Positions 6,468 to 13,104 of a stretch of DNA of 15,410 bases are shown in pieces. Source of the DNA: Candidatus Bathyarchaeum sp. GTDB lineage: Archaea; Thermoproteota; Bathyarchaeia; Bathyarchaeales; Bathyarchaeaceae. Within the stretch, counting starts at the first letter, position 1; every line of letters begins with the position of its first letter. The position numbers were made by a program, and so were the translations under genes. The stretch lies in contig SOJY01000189.1 of NCBI GenBank assembly GCA_004376385.1, forward strand, positions 1 to 15,410. The letters run 5' to 3'. The notes beneath the pieces are model-generated. The model worked only from the letters and a program-made list of their open reading frames with translations. It made no database searches and was not told the origin of the DNA.

Positions 6468-7052
6468 ATGAAGTGTGCCCTGATTTCCGTTTATGACAAA
6501 ACAGGTATCGTTAGTTTCGCTAGAGAACTCGGCAAACTTGGGTTTGAGATAATTTCGACTGGTGGAACTTTCAAAAGTTTGGAAGAGGGGGGAATCCGGT
6601 TCGTTAAACATGTTTCAGAGGTTACAGGATTTCCTGAGATTTTGGAGGGCAGAGTTAAGACCGAGCACCCAAAGTTGATTGGTGGCATACTTGCCATAAG
6701 AGACAGGAAAGAGCATATGAAGGACCTTGAAAAGTTCCAAATAGAGCCTATCGATTTGGTTGTTTGTAATCTGTATCCTTTCGAAAAGGTAACAGAACAA
6801 GGAGCGGACATGAAGACAGCCCTAGAGAACATCGACATAGGCGGACCAAACATGATTAGGGCGGCAGCAAAAAATTTTGAGAACGTGGTTGTGATCGTTA
6901 ACCCCCGTAGATACGGTCAAGTTCTAAGAGAATACAAGAAGAACGGCGACGTAAGCGTGGAAACCAGAAAAGTTTTGTCTGTGGAAGCCTTCAAAGAAAC
7001 CGCGCGATATGACTCGGCAATCTATAGGTTCCTAGAAAAACCTCGCCCATAA
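6468..7052 (+). CDS. purH: Stand-alone IMP cyclohydrolase domain of PurH
   Basis: A 194-residue enzyme closing the purine ring: FAICAR to IMP, the last step of IMP synthesis. It is the N-terminal MGS-like domain of PurH. Seen are SVYDKTG (7-13), STGGT (30-34), GRVKTEHPK (61-69), NLYPF (101-105) and NIDIGGPNMIRAAAKN (121-136). The residues matching the cyclohydrolase catalytic set described for vertebrate ATIC are present: Lys64, Tyr103, Asp123 and Lys135. The roughly 300-residue AICAR formyltransferase half is absent and not encoded next door, so that step must be done elsewhere, in archaea typically by PurP. Usual TLHPKxHGG reads TEHPKLIGG here. ATG 6468 is preferred: GGTG lies nine bases upstream and family proteins start M-K-x-A-L-I-S-V. 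TTG 6453 and ATG 6462 are alternatives. Confidence 0.88.
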   Translation: MKCALISVYDKTGIVSFARELGKLGFEIISTGGTFKSLEEGGIRFVKHVSEVTGFPEILEGRVKTEHPKLIGGILAIRDRKEHMKDLEKFQIEPIDLVVCNLYPFEKVTEQGADMKTALENIDIGGPNMIRAAAKNFENVVVIVNPRRYGQVLREYKKNGDVSVETRKVLSVEAFKETARYDSAIYRFLEKPRP

Positions 7053-7123
7053 TTATCTGGTTCTTGCTTAATTCCAATTCAGATGGGCTCAATTACTGTA
7101 TTGTGTGTCGACGGTTTGACACA

Positions 7124-7131
7124 TTTTATAT
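7124..7131 (+). promoter_or_regulatory. TATA box for the beta-CASP gene
   Basis: TTTTATAT, about 34 bases before GTG 7158 and 49 before ATG 7173. The message would be leaderless or have a very short leader, which agrees with the lack of a ribosome site. Confidence 0.5.
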
Positions 7132-7172
7132 TTGGCGCTTGAGAACTAACTTTTGTTGTGGGGTTCCAGTTG

Positions 7173-8729
7173 ATGATCAAATTTGCTTGTTACGGGGGAG
7201 TAGGTGACATTGGAGGAAACAAAATACTCGTCAAAATCGGTAAGGGCTCAATCTTTCTCGATTTTGGTTTGTCATACAGTGAAGAAGGCCTGTTTTTTGA
7301 AGAGTTTCTGCAGCCTCGGTCAGGATGCAAAATTCACGATTTACTGAAACTGGGCTTGTTGCCGCACATAGATGGAGTCTACAGGCAGGATGCCCTTTGT
7401 CCCAACGATTTTGAAAGTTACGATTTCAGGGCAAAAAACTTGTGGAAGGCAGATGTGCAAAGTTTTGAGGAGGCAAAGAAAGCAGGTTCTTGGCATCCTG
7501 ATGCATTGTTTATTTCGCATGCACATCTGGATCATTGCGGATATGCCCCGTATCTGGGTGCATTTCCGTTTTTGTGTTCTGAAATGACAAAGAAACTGAT
7601 GGCGTCAGTAGCTGAGATTGGAAACTTGCAGGGCTTAGATAAACAGTTGACGGCTACGAAAGACCGCGAGATGGGAAGACTAAAAACAGGATTTTTTCCC
7701 GGTGAACCAAAAGTGGGCTACTCAAAGGAACAGATAAACCGAGAATTCCGTAATTTGGAGCATAAGAAGCCCCAAACAATCGAGAATGGGTTAACGGTTA
7801 CGGGCTTTAATGTGGATCATTCGATACCTGGGTCTATGGCTTGTCTTGTTGAAGCGAAAGACTCGCAGGTGTTGTATACTGGAGACGTTCGGTTTCATGG
7901 AAGGACTGGTTACGATTTGGGAGATGCGCTGAGCGGTCTTGCTCCGGATGTCATGTTTTGTGAAGGAACCCGTATTGACCAAGAGGAGCCGGATGATGAA
8001 AAGAAGGTGGAGGCGGACCTGACTGACATATTTTCTAAATGTGAAGGCTTGGTTATGGTCGGGTTTACGTGGAAGGACATAGACAGGTATGAGACGGTTC
8101 GTGATGCTGCGATAAAGAGCGGCAGAATTCCGGTTTTTGATCCACGGTTAGCTTATCTGTTGGCTAGGATTGGAAGAAGCGTGTATAATGAGGGCGCCAG
8201 AGTGTTTCTTGAAAGGTGCGGGTGTATGCTCTATTCTCCGGGCGATTACAGTAACTCTAAGCATAAGGTTGGGGATATGCCGCTTTCGGAGTGGAGCAGA
8301 AAACGCGACAACATAGTGGTGGATACGAAGCATTTGGAGAAGGGAATATCCGCCCTTGAGATCAGCGAGAGTCCATCCAGTTACGTTTTGCATCTGGACT
8401 ATTTCAGGTTCAAAAACATCTTAGACTTTGATCTTCCTGAAGGTTCCGTGTTTGTGAGGGCGCAATGTGAACCATTTAATCCCAAGATGGAGCTTTCTCA
8501 AGAGCGGATGGAAAGATGGTTAAAGCATTTCAACATCAACGCCAAGAACAACTGGAAACCTTACCAGATTCACGCTAGCGGTCACGCTTCTGGTCCCGAA
8601 ATACAAGAGATGATAAACAAAATCAAGCCAAAACTCCTAGTGCCTGTTCACACAGAGAAGCCTGAATTGTTTAGGAATCCTGCGGGTGAAGTATATAGAC
8701 CAAAAAAGGGCGTAGAAGTGAGTGTATAA
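7173..8729 (+). CDS. Beta-CASP metallo-beta-lactamase-fold nuclease-like protein
   Basis: A 518-residue cytoplasmic protein, probably a zinc-dependent RNA nuclease related to RNase J and archaeal aCPSF-like proteins. The lactamase fold begins at once (YGGVGDIGGNKILV), with SHAHLDH at 115-121 (HxHxDH), His216 in NVDHS and Asp238 in YTGD. Between the first strands and HxHxDH there is a long insertion (about 31-110). The beta-CASP part follows: FCEGTR at 262-267, HASGHAS at 467-473, and PVHTE with His493. These match beta-CASP motifs A to C. The exact substrate is unknown; RNase J-like exonuclease is the best guess, but RNase J usually reaches the HxHxDH motif about 40 residues sooner. ATG 7173 is chosen because the family starts at this strand; GTG 7158 and TTG 7170 are alternatives. 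No close operon partner is evident. Confidence 0.8.
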   Translation: MIKFACYGGVGDIGGNKILVKIGKGSIFLDFGLSYSEEGLFFEEFLQPRSGCKIHDLLKLGLLPHIDGVYRQDALCPNDFESYDFRAKNLWKADVQSFEEAKKAGSWHPDALFISHAHLDHCGYAPYLGAFPFLCSEMTKKLMASVAEIGNLQGLDKQLTATKDREMGRLKTGFFPGEPKVGYSKEQINREFRNLEHKKPQTIENGLTVTGFNVDHSIPGSMACLVEAKDSQVLYTGDVRFHGRTGYDLGDALSGLAPDVMFCEGTRIDQEEPDDEKKVEADLTDIFSKCEGLVMVGFTWKDIDRYETVRDAAIKSGRIPVFDPRLAYLLARIGRSVYNEGARVFLERCGCMLYSPGDYSNSKHKVGDMPLSEWSRKRDNIVVDTKHLEKGISALEISESPSSYVLHLDYFRFKNILDFDLPEGSVFVRAQCEPFNPKMELSQERMERWLKHFNINAKNNWKPYQIHASGHASGPEIQEMINKIKPKLLVPVHTEKPELFRNPAGEVYRPKKGVEVSV

Positions 8730-8734
8730 TAAGG

Positions 8735-8740
8735 TTTTTT
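8735..8740 (+). terminator. Possible T-run terminator
   Basis: Six T residues stand just after the stop codon of the beta-CASP gene, without a hairpin. Shorter than the other T tracts here, so some read-through into the superoxide reductase gene is possible. Confidence 0.35.
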
Positions 8741-8777
8741 AGAGCCCAAAAGGCAGTTTATTTGGGAGATGTAATTT

Positions 8778-9161
8778 TTGAGTGTTGAAAAATTGTTTTC
8801 TTTAACTGAACTGAATAAACCAGCAGACTGGACGAATCTTACTGGAATGGCTAAGAAGCATGTGCCCATAATTGAGGCACCTAGCAAGGTTAAAGCCAAT
8901 GAGCCTTTCGTCGTAAAGATTAAGATTGGCGGAATCGACGGAGTTGAGCACCCCAACACCTTAAGTCACTGGATAAACTGGGTTACGCTCTATGCCGGAG
9001 AACGATTAATCTCTAGGGTAGAGTTTGGCTCTGAACTGTCAGACAAATACGTCGTAACATTGAATGTGACACTGAACCAGACAGCAACATTGAGAGCACA
9101 AGAGTTCTGTAACCTACACGGAGTCTGGGAAGGAAAAACAAAGAAAGTCACTGTTGAGTAG
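8778..9161 (+). CDS. Superoxide reductase (neelaredoxin, one-iron type)
   Basis: A 127-residue cytoplasmic enzyme that reduces superoxide to hydrogen peroxide in anaerobes, taking electrons from rubredoxin or similar. The iron site is complete in its four histidines and one cysteine: His28 (KKHVP), His58 (EHPN), His64 (SHWI), Cys111 and His114 (CNLHG). There is no N-terminal desulforedoxin-type FeS4 domain, so it is the one-iron class. Unusually, the Glu that precedes Lys-His in the common EKHVP loop, the sixth ligand of the oxidised iron, is Lys26 here (AKKHVP); Lys27 keeps the other key position. Start is TTG at 8778, supported by GGGAGATG (8764-8771) six bases upstream. The flavodoxin-like gene lies nearby on the other strand but no direct link is shown. 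Confidence 0.9.
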   Translation: MSVEKLFSLTELNKPADWTNLTGMAKKHVPIIEAPSKVKANEPFVVKIKIGGIDGVEHPNTLSHWINWVTLYAGERLISRVEFGSELSDKYVVTLNVTLNQTATLRAQEFCNLHGVWEGKTKKVTVE

Positions 9162-9220
9162 AATCTGGCAAGCACCAAAAATTTGGGAGGTTCAGCTTCC
9201 AAACCATAAAGAAACAAAAA

Positions 9221-9237
9221 TTAACCCCAAACCCAAA
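9221..9237 (+). repeat. Short dispersed repeat, copy 2
   Basis: TTAACCCCAAACCCAAA, identical to 2227-2243. It lies between the convergent superoxide reductase and membrane-protein genes, with A5 and T5 runs on its two sides (9216-9220 and 9244-9248) that could end transcription in each direction. Confidence 0.5.
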
Positions 9238-9246
9238 CCCCTATTT

Positions 9247-9507
9247 TTAAGTGGAATTGGGGTGCGCCCACCTATAGGCAATGAATAGCCCTAGACCAGC
9301 AAATAAGACCGATATTAAAAGATAATAGGGAATATATGTAATTGCAAGAATTTCGGTTTGAACCAAAGTCTCATATATATTACTTGAAGGTGCTTCACTG
9401 TAAAATATTACGGCATTCAGGATAATAGCAACCAGAAAACCTAAGGCTCCGAAGAGAAAAACAAAGAAAGAGCATAAGGAAAGTGTTTTGAGAGTTTCCT
9501 CATTCAT
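9247..9507 (-). CDS. Small two-helix membrane protein, unknown function
   Basis: An 86-residue protein I do not recognise. Two long hydrophobic segments, about residues 9-36 (SLCSFFVFLFGALGFLVAII) and 53-80 (IPYYLLISVLFAGLGLFIAY), are joined by a short polar loop with acidic residues (SEAPSSNIYETLVQTE). The start MNEETLK is acidic and the end RWAHPNST has one Arg and one His. Gly-rich patches in both helices (GALG, AGLG) suggest tight helix packing. ATG at 9507 is the first start; ATG at 9503 is in another frame. No clear ribosome site precedes it. Codon and residue pattern look coding, since hydrophobic runs of this order are rarely kept by chance, but only homologues could prove it. It follows the flavodoxin-like gene on the same strand after a 126-base spacer with its own palindrome. 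Confidence 0.55.
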   Translation of the reverse strand: MNEETLKTLSLCSFFVFLFGALGFLVAIILNAVIFYSEAPSSNIYETLVQTEILAITYIPYYLLISVLFAGLGLFIAYRWAHPNST

Positions 9508-9584
9508 GTAAACAACTCTTTTTCTTTTTGGTCAAAGGATATGCTTTCAGCTCTTTATTTTGTTTTGTTTTCTCTAGTGTTTGT

Positions 9585-9599
9585 GGGGTTAAAATTAAA
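9585..9599 (-). repeat. Reversed partial copy of the short repeat
   Basis: On the minus strand this reads TTTAATTTTAACCCC, close to the left part of copy 1 (2222-2234). With copy 2 it brackets the membrane-protein gene as an imperfect inverted repeat. Confidence 0.35.
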
Positions 9600-9602
9600 C
9601 CG

Positions 9603-9615
9603 TTGATTAAATCAA
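9603..9615. promoter_or_regulatory. 13-base palindrome, possible operator
   Basis: TTGATT-A-AATCAA is a perfect inverted repeat around one central base, 19 bases past the flavodoxin stop and about 95 bases before the start of the membrane-protein gene. The form suits a dimeric helix-turn-helix regulator; no evidence links it to one. It may be chance in AT-rich DNA. Confidence 0.3.
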
Positions 9616-9633
9616 AATATGGAAAAGGGACTT

Positions 9634-10170
9634 TTAGAGTTTGGAAGCCAGTTTTTGGGCGTCCATTCTTATTTTTTGTAGGTCTTCTTCTGTTGGTTTT
9701 CCTCTGATGTCGCCCATTCTACCTTTTGTGCTGCGTTCCTCTGAGCCATGGAACTCGCTTAGAACATACCATTCATCCAATACTGTAAAGCCGAGGTGCT
9801 CAAAGAACTGCCCCACATACTTTCCGACAGGGGTTGCTTCGTTAAGTCCAGTGTGCGGTCCTGAATAGGTACAGAATATTAATGCGTTTTTTCTGGGAAC
9901 TTTTGGGGCGCCTGTCTTGATTTTTCCCTGCTTTCGGTAATCGTCAAATTTTTTGAGCAAAAACTCTGTAACCTGCTTGGGTGGATGCCACTGAATAGAC
10001 GGGGAGCCAACACAGACGAGGTCATAATCGAAGTAGTCTATGTCCTCTGTTTCGGTTGTTTTTATTACAGAAACATTTACTCCCGCAGCCTCTAAGCCAT
10101 CCTTTAGTGCAAAAGCCACTTTCTCAGTGTTTCCGGTGCTGGACCAATAGAGTATTACAGCACGCGTCAA
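9634..10170 (-). CDS. Flavodoxin-like FMN protein
   Basis: A 178-residue predicted FMN-binding electron carrier or reductase. The phosphate-binding loop YWSSTGNTEKV stands right after the first strand (residues 8-18, SSTGNT at 10-15). Later strands LVCVGSPSIQWHPP and ALIFCTYSGPHTGLNEATPVGKY fit the second and third FMN loops; the tail MGDIRGKPTEEDLQ and a final helix resemble flavodoxin-fold proteins annotated in anaerobic archaea. TTG 10170 is chosen because the family starts directly at strand one; an in-frame TTG at 10239 would add 23 residues and overlap the upstream gene by 17 bases. Neither has a clear ribosome site. It probably shares a transcript with the AsnC-like gene before it. Possible roles are electron supply to oxygen-defence enzymes or another reductase (inference). 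Confidence 0.75.
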   Translation of the reverse strand: MTRAVILYWSSTGNTEKVAFALKDGLEAAGVNVSVIKTTETEDIDYFDYDLVCVGSPSIQWHPPKQVTEFLLKKFDDYRKQGKIKTGAPKVPRKNALIFCTYSGPHTGLNEATPVGKYVGQFFEHLGFTVLDEWYVLSEFHGSEERSTKGRMGDIRGKPTEEDLQKIRMDAQKLASKL

Positions 10171-10222
10171 GGCTGATTCACGCTTCTTTTTGTGTAGAAT
10201 GGAAACGAAAGACGATGTTATG

Positions 10223-10462
10223 TTACTTTTTGTCTTCAAGGATAAGCATGGTTATGGTTGACCTGACCTCGTCTAGGCTCCGCACTTTCCAAGTAACAAT
10301 GCCTTTGAGTTTTTCCATGGTTTCTGCTTGAATCTTAGCCACTACATCGTAGACGCCGTAAACAGGAAATATTTCCACAACAGCATCAAGTTTCTCCAAA
10401 CTCTCTACAACGCTTTCCATGTGCTTTGGTTCAGTGTTAATCAACACATAGGCCATGGGCAT
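10223..10462 (-). CDS. Stand-alone Lrp/AsnC ligand-binding (RAM) domain protein
   Basis: A 79-residue protein consisting only of the effector-binding alpha/beta domain of Lrp/AsnC regulators: a first strand MAYVLINTEP, helix ESVVESLEKLD, AVVEIFPVYGVYDVVAKI with the family's G-x-Y-D, helix AETMEKLKG, and a closing strand STITMLIL. The DNA-binding helix-turn-helix half is missing, so it cannot bind DNA alone; such proteins form dimers or octamers and may modify full-length Lrp proteins or sense amino acids. ATG 10462 is preferred because GGAG stands eight bases upstream; ATG 10456 would be too far from it. A TATA-like ATATTTA lies at about 10488-10494. The flavodoxin-like gene follows on the same strand so closely that cotranscription is likely. 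Confidence 0.8.
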   Translation of the reverse strand: MPMAYVLINTEPKHMESVVESLEKLDAVVEIFPVYGVYDVVAKIQAETMEKLKGIVTWKVRSLDEVRSTITMLILEDKK

Positions 10463-10545
10463 ACAATCGTCTCCACACCTAATGCATGTAAATATCCTAA
10501 AGAATGTTTCTTTTTCGGCAAGTCTTCAGGAGCAATAAGCCTTTT

Positions 10546-10635
10546 TCAGATTGCCCTCTGGTCCCATTGTTTCTTCTTTTTTTCGTATTCTTGCCTTGAG
10601 TAGTATGGATGGGCTGGAGAACCGAAAACATCCAT
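10546..10635 (-). CDS. Possible 29-residue protein
   Basis: A short frame in the spacer between the pfkB-type and AsnC-like genes. It encodes MDVFGSPAHPYYSRQEYEKKK followed by KQWDQRAI, a composition (Pro-Tyr-Tyr turn, then a strongly charged helix) that looks protein-like. In-frame codons upstream stay open for 11 residues (NLAADLAAYGI) with no start codon, so it may be the end of a decayed gene. No ribosome site was seen; an AT-rich TTTATTTTTA at about 10676-10685 could be a promoter. I know no family for it. Equally possible is a chance ORF. Confidence 0.3.
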   Translation of the reverse strand: MDVFGSPAHPYYSRQEYEKKKKQWDQRAI

Positions 10636-10703
10636 GATACCGTAAGCTGCTAAATCAGCTGCTAGGTTTTATGCTAAAAATAAACAACCAGAATAGCACA
10701 TGA

Positions 10704-11642
10704 TCAGTCTTTCATGTAGTCAAATATTCTTTTTTGGATGCCCCCATCCTTTAGTCCCATAACGAATTCTATCACATCGTTAGGCTCCTTGAATCGCAGG
10801 TTTATGAGGCTCTGGAAGCCCCAATCTGAGCATTTAATACGGGAAATGGTGGATGCGGCACTAACGGATTTGGCGAAATCTTCGGTAAGATTGTAGGTGG
10901 CTAGAAAGGCGCCGCACCATACATCTCCAGCCCCTGTAGTGTCAACAACCTTATCCGGCGACAGATTCAACGCAGCAAACATTTGCAACCCAACACTTTC
11001 TCCGCTTATTATGGCACCCAAATCTCCTAAAGTAACAATCAACATCTTAGCTTTGAGAAGCCTAACAGCAGAAGAGATTGAATCAGTCTGGGCTAACGCT
11101 TTAGCTTCCGTGTCGCTCAAAATAAAAAAGTCCGCATTCAAAGCAATATCCTTGAGGATTCTCCTGTTTCTCCGACTCTCCCTAATGTAGTTTATCCACG
11201 TGTTAACCGAAACTTTAGTCTCCGGAGACTTCTGCTTTATCTTATCCAGTATTCTGGAAACATTGGCGGGTCTCATAGGAGAAATGTGAAAAATGCTCTT
11301 GTGCCTAAGCCACCGGTCTGAGATTCTCCGAGACGTTATTCTGGAGCCAGCGCCATGATCAGCTCTGAGGTAATGGGCTTCCCAGCGACGGTCATACCTG
11401 ATGTGAAATCTTGTGGAGGGTGCATCGTATATTTTCACGTCCTTGTATGGCAGGAGATCCAGAACATTGAGGAATTGATTGTCTTTCCCGGTAGCCGAAA
11501 TCAATGTGACATTTGGGGAGAGAGTTCTGGCTGCCATTGCCGCGTATAATGCTGCGCCTCCCGGCTGAACCCGGGTGCCGTTGACGTTCTCGACTTTGTC
11601 GACAGAGATGTGACCAACAAACACTAGCCTTTGAGCTAACAA
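10704..11642 (-). CDS. PfkB-family sugar or nucleoside kinase
   Basis: A 312-residue ribokinase-fold enzyme that phosphorylates a sugar, nucleoside or similar alcohol with ATP. N-terminal LVFVGHISVDKVENVNG (6-22) and PGGAALYAAMAART (27-40) match the family's substrate-side signature, and VDTTGAGDVWCGAFLATY (233-250) is the PfkB C-terminal signature with the anion hole and catalytic Asp240. TLGDLGA (204-210) and FILSDTEA (173-180) fit the ATP-side strands. The substrate cannot be read from the sequence; ribose, adenosine, cytidine or inositol kinases of archaea are options. The arginine-rich middle (about 99-163) is notable. Start TTG 11642 has only a GTGGG-like site upstream; GTG 11624 is an alternative. 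It is transcribed away from prf1, from a 202-base divergent spacer. Confidence 0.85.
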   Translation of the reverse strand: MLAQRLVFVGHISVDKVENVNGTRVQPGGAALYAAMAARTLSPNVTLISATGKDNQFLNVLDLLPYKDVKIYDAPSTRFHIRYDRRWEAHYLRADHGAGSRITSRRISDRWLRHKSIFHISPMRPANVSRILDKIKQKSPETKVSVNTWINYIRESRRNRRILKDIALNADFFILSDTEAKALAQTDSISSAVRLLKAKMLIVTLGDLGAIISGESVGLQMFAALNLSPDKVVDTTGAGDVWCGAFLATYNLTEDFAKSVSAASTISRIKCSDWGFQSLINLRFKEPNDVIEFVMGLKDGGIQKRIFDYMKD

Positions 11643-11790
11643 CCTCTTTATCCCACCCTAATCAATACTAGATACTGTTTATGTCCACACAGATAGTCAA
11701 GTTCGATTTGAATAATGTTGCCCTTCAACCCCAAAGCATTATAGTTTAACGAAACAAGGGTTCAAGTATTCTGCAGACCCAAAAGATAAC

Positions 11791-11797
11791 TTTTATC
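11791..11797 (+). promoter_or_regulatory. TATA-like box for prf1
   Basis: TTTTATC stands about 54 bases before the TTG start, so transcription could start near 11820. The element is less perfect than others here. The rest of the divergent spacer (11643-11844) shows nothing else that I can name. Confidence 0.35.
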
Positions 11798-11844
11798 AGA
11801 TATGCTACATTGGATAGTTCTACAATCAAAGAGCGTAATGAACG

Positions 11845-13104
11845 TTGAGCACTAAACAATCTTCTCTTCTACGGTTTCGCCTAAAACGGAATCTGGAGAG
11901 ACTAGCAGCTAGAGAAGGCAGAGGAACAGAGCTTGTCTCACTGTATGTGCCGTATGGTCGCCAAGTCAGCGAAGTAGTAGCTATGCTCAACAACGAGTAC
12001 GGAACAGCTTCAAACATCAAATCTAGCACCACCAAAAAGAACGTTCAAGACGCCATAACCAGAGTCACGCAGCGGCTGAAACTGTTCAAGAAGGTGCCAG
12101 AAAATGGGTTGGTGCTCTTCTGTGGAGCAATTCCCCAGAATGGTCCTGGAAGCGAAAAAATCGAATTGTACATAATATCTCCGCCCGAGCCCATTCAAGT
12201 CTATCTGTATCGTTGTGATGCCCGATTTCACACTGAGCACCTGCAGGAGTTCTTGAAGGAAAAAGAAACATATGGAATCATCGTTTTAGACGCCTCAAAC
12301 GCATCCTTTGCTACGGTTAGAGGAAAACAGCTCGACATAGTGAAGCAGATCACCTCGGGGATTCCCGGAAAGTTCAGGGCAGGAGGACAATCTGCCAAAA
12401 GGTTTGTCCGGCAAAGACAGGCAAAGATGCAAGAATACTTCAAGCGCGTTGGAGAACACGCCAACGAAATCTTTCTTCCCATCGAAAACTTGAAGAGCAT
12501 ACTTTTGGGGGGACCTGGACCCACAAAATACGATTTTGACAAGGGAAACTTTCTTCATTATACCCTGAAGGAGAAGATTGTAGCCACCATCGACACCGCC
12601 TATACGGATGATCATGGAGTAGAAGAGGTTGTGGAGGGGTCTCAGGATATTCTGCGGAGAATACGTTATGTTGAAGAAAAGAAGATTATGCAGAAGTTTC
12701 TACGTGAAATAGGGCAGGACACTGGCTTAGCCGCATACGGCGAAAATGAAGTGCGAACATACCTGAACAACGGAATTGTAGCTACTCTTCTGCTTTCCGA
12801 AGACATCGAGTCTGTTCGGGTAACCGTGAAATGTGGTTCCTGCGACTACACTAAGCATGAAACGATAAAGATGCATGAAGTTGCAGAGTTTGAGCAGAAA
12901 ACAAACGGGAGTTCGTGCCCGAAATGCAATGTTCCAACCCTCTCTGTTAAGGATACCCAAGAGACTATCGACGAATTAGCTGAGGCAGCTGAGATAGCGG
13001 GAACGGATGTGGAAGTCTTGTCTGGCGATACAGAAGAGGGGCAGATGCTAAAGAAGTCTTTTGGCGGAGTAGCGGCGATTCTTCGTTACAAAGCTGTAAA
13101 CTAA
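11845..13104 (+). CDS. prf1: Peptide chain release factor aRF1
   Basis: A 419-residue factor that reads all three stop codons in the ribosomal A site and triggers peptide release, the archaeal counterpart of eukaryotic eRF1. Domain N carries SNIKS (NIKS at 57-60) and YRCDARF at 122-128, the stop-codon reading motifs. Domain M has AGGQSAKR with Gly180-Gly181-Gln182 (GGQ), which hydrolyses the peptidyl-tRNA ester. Domain C includes a minidomain with four cysteines (Cys330, Cys333, Cys358, Cys361) fit for a zinc ion, as in many archaea. The length is normal for the family. The start is TTG 11845; an ATG at 11838 is out of frame and stops after five codons. No strong ribosome site is seen. The stop overlaps the valS stop on the other strand. 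Confidence 0.95.
   Translation: MSTKQSSLLRFRLKRNLERLAAREGRGTELVSLYVPYGRQVSEVVAMLNNEYGTASNIKSSTTKKNVQDAITRVTQRLKLFKKVPENGLVLFCGAIPQNGPGSEKIELYIISPPEPIQVYLYRCDARFHTEHLQEFLKEKETYGIIVLDASNASFATVRGKQLDIVKQITSGIPGKFRAGGQSAKRFVRQRQAKMQEYFKRVGEHANEIFLPIENLKSILLGGPGPTKYDFDKGNFLHYTLKEKIVATIDTAYTDDHGVEEVVEGSQDILRRIRYVEEKKIMQKFLREIGQDTGLAAYGENEVRTYLNNGIVATLLLSEDIESVRVTVKCGSCDYTKHETIKMHEVAEFEQKTNGSSCPKCNVPTLSVKDTQETIDELAEAAEIAGTDVEVLSGDTEEGQMLKKSFGGVAAILRYKAVN

Noticed and set aside
11693..11717. tRNA T-arm-like TCAAGTTCGATTTGA
   Set aside because: The closing pair after the loop is wrong and no acceptor, D or anticodon stems surround it.
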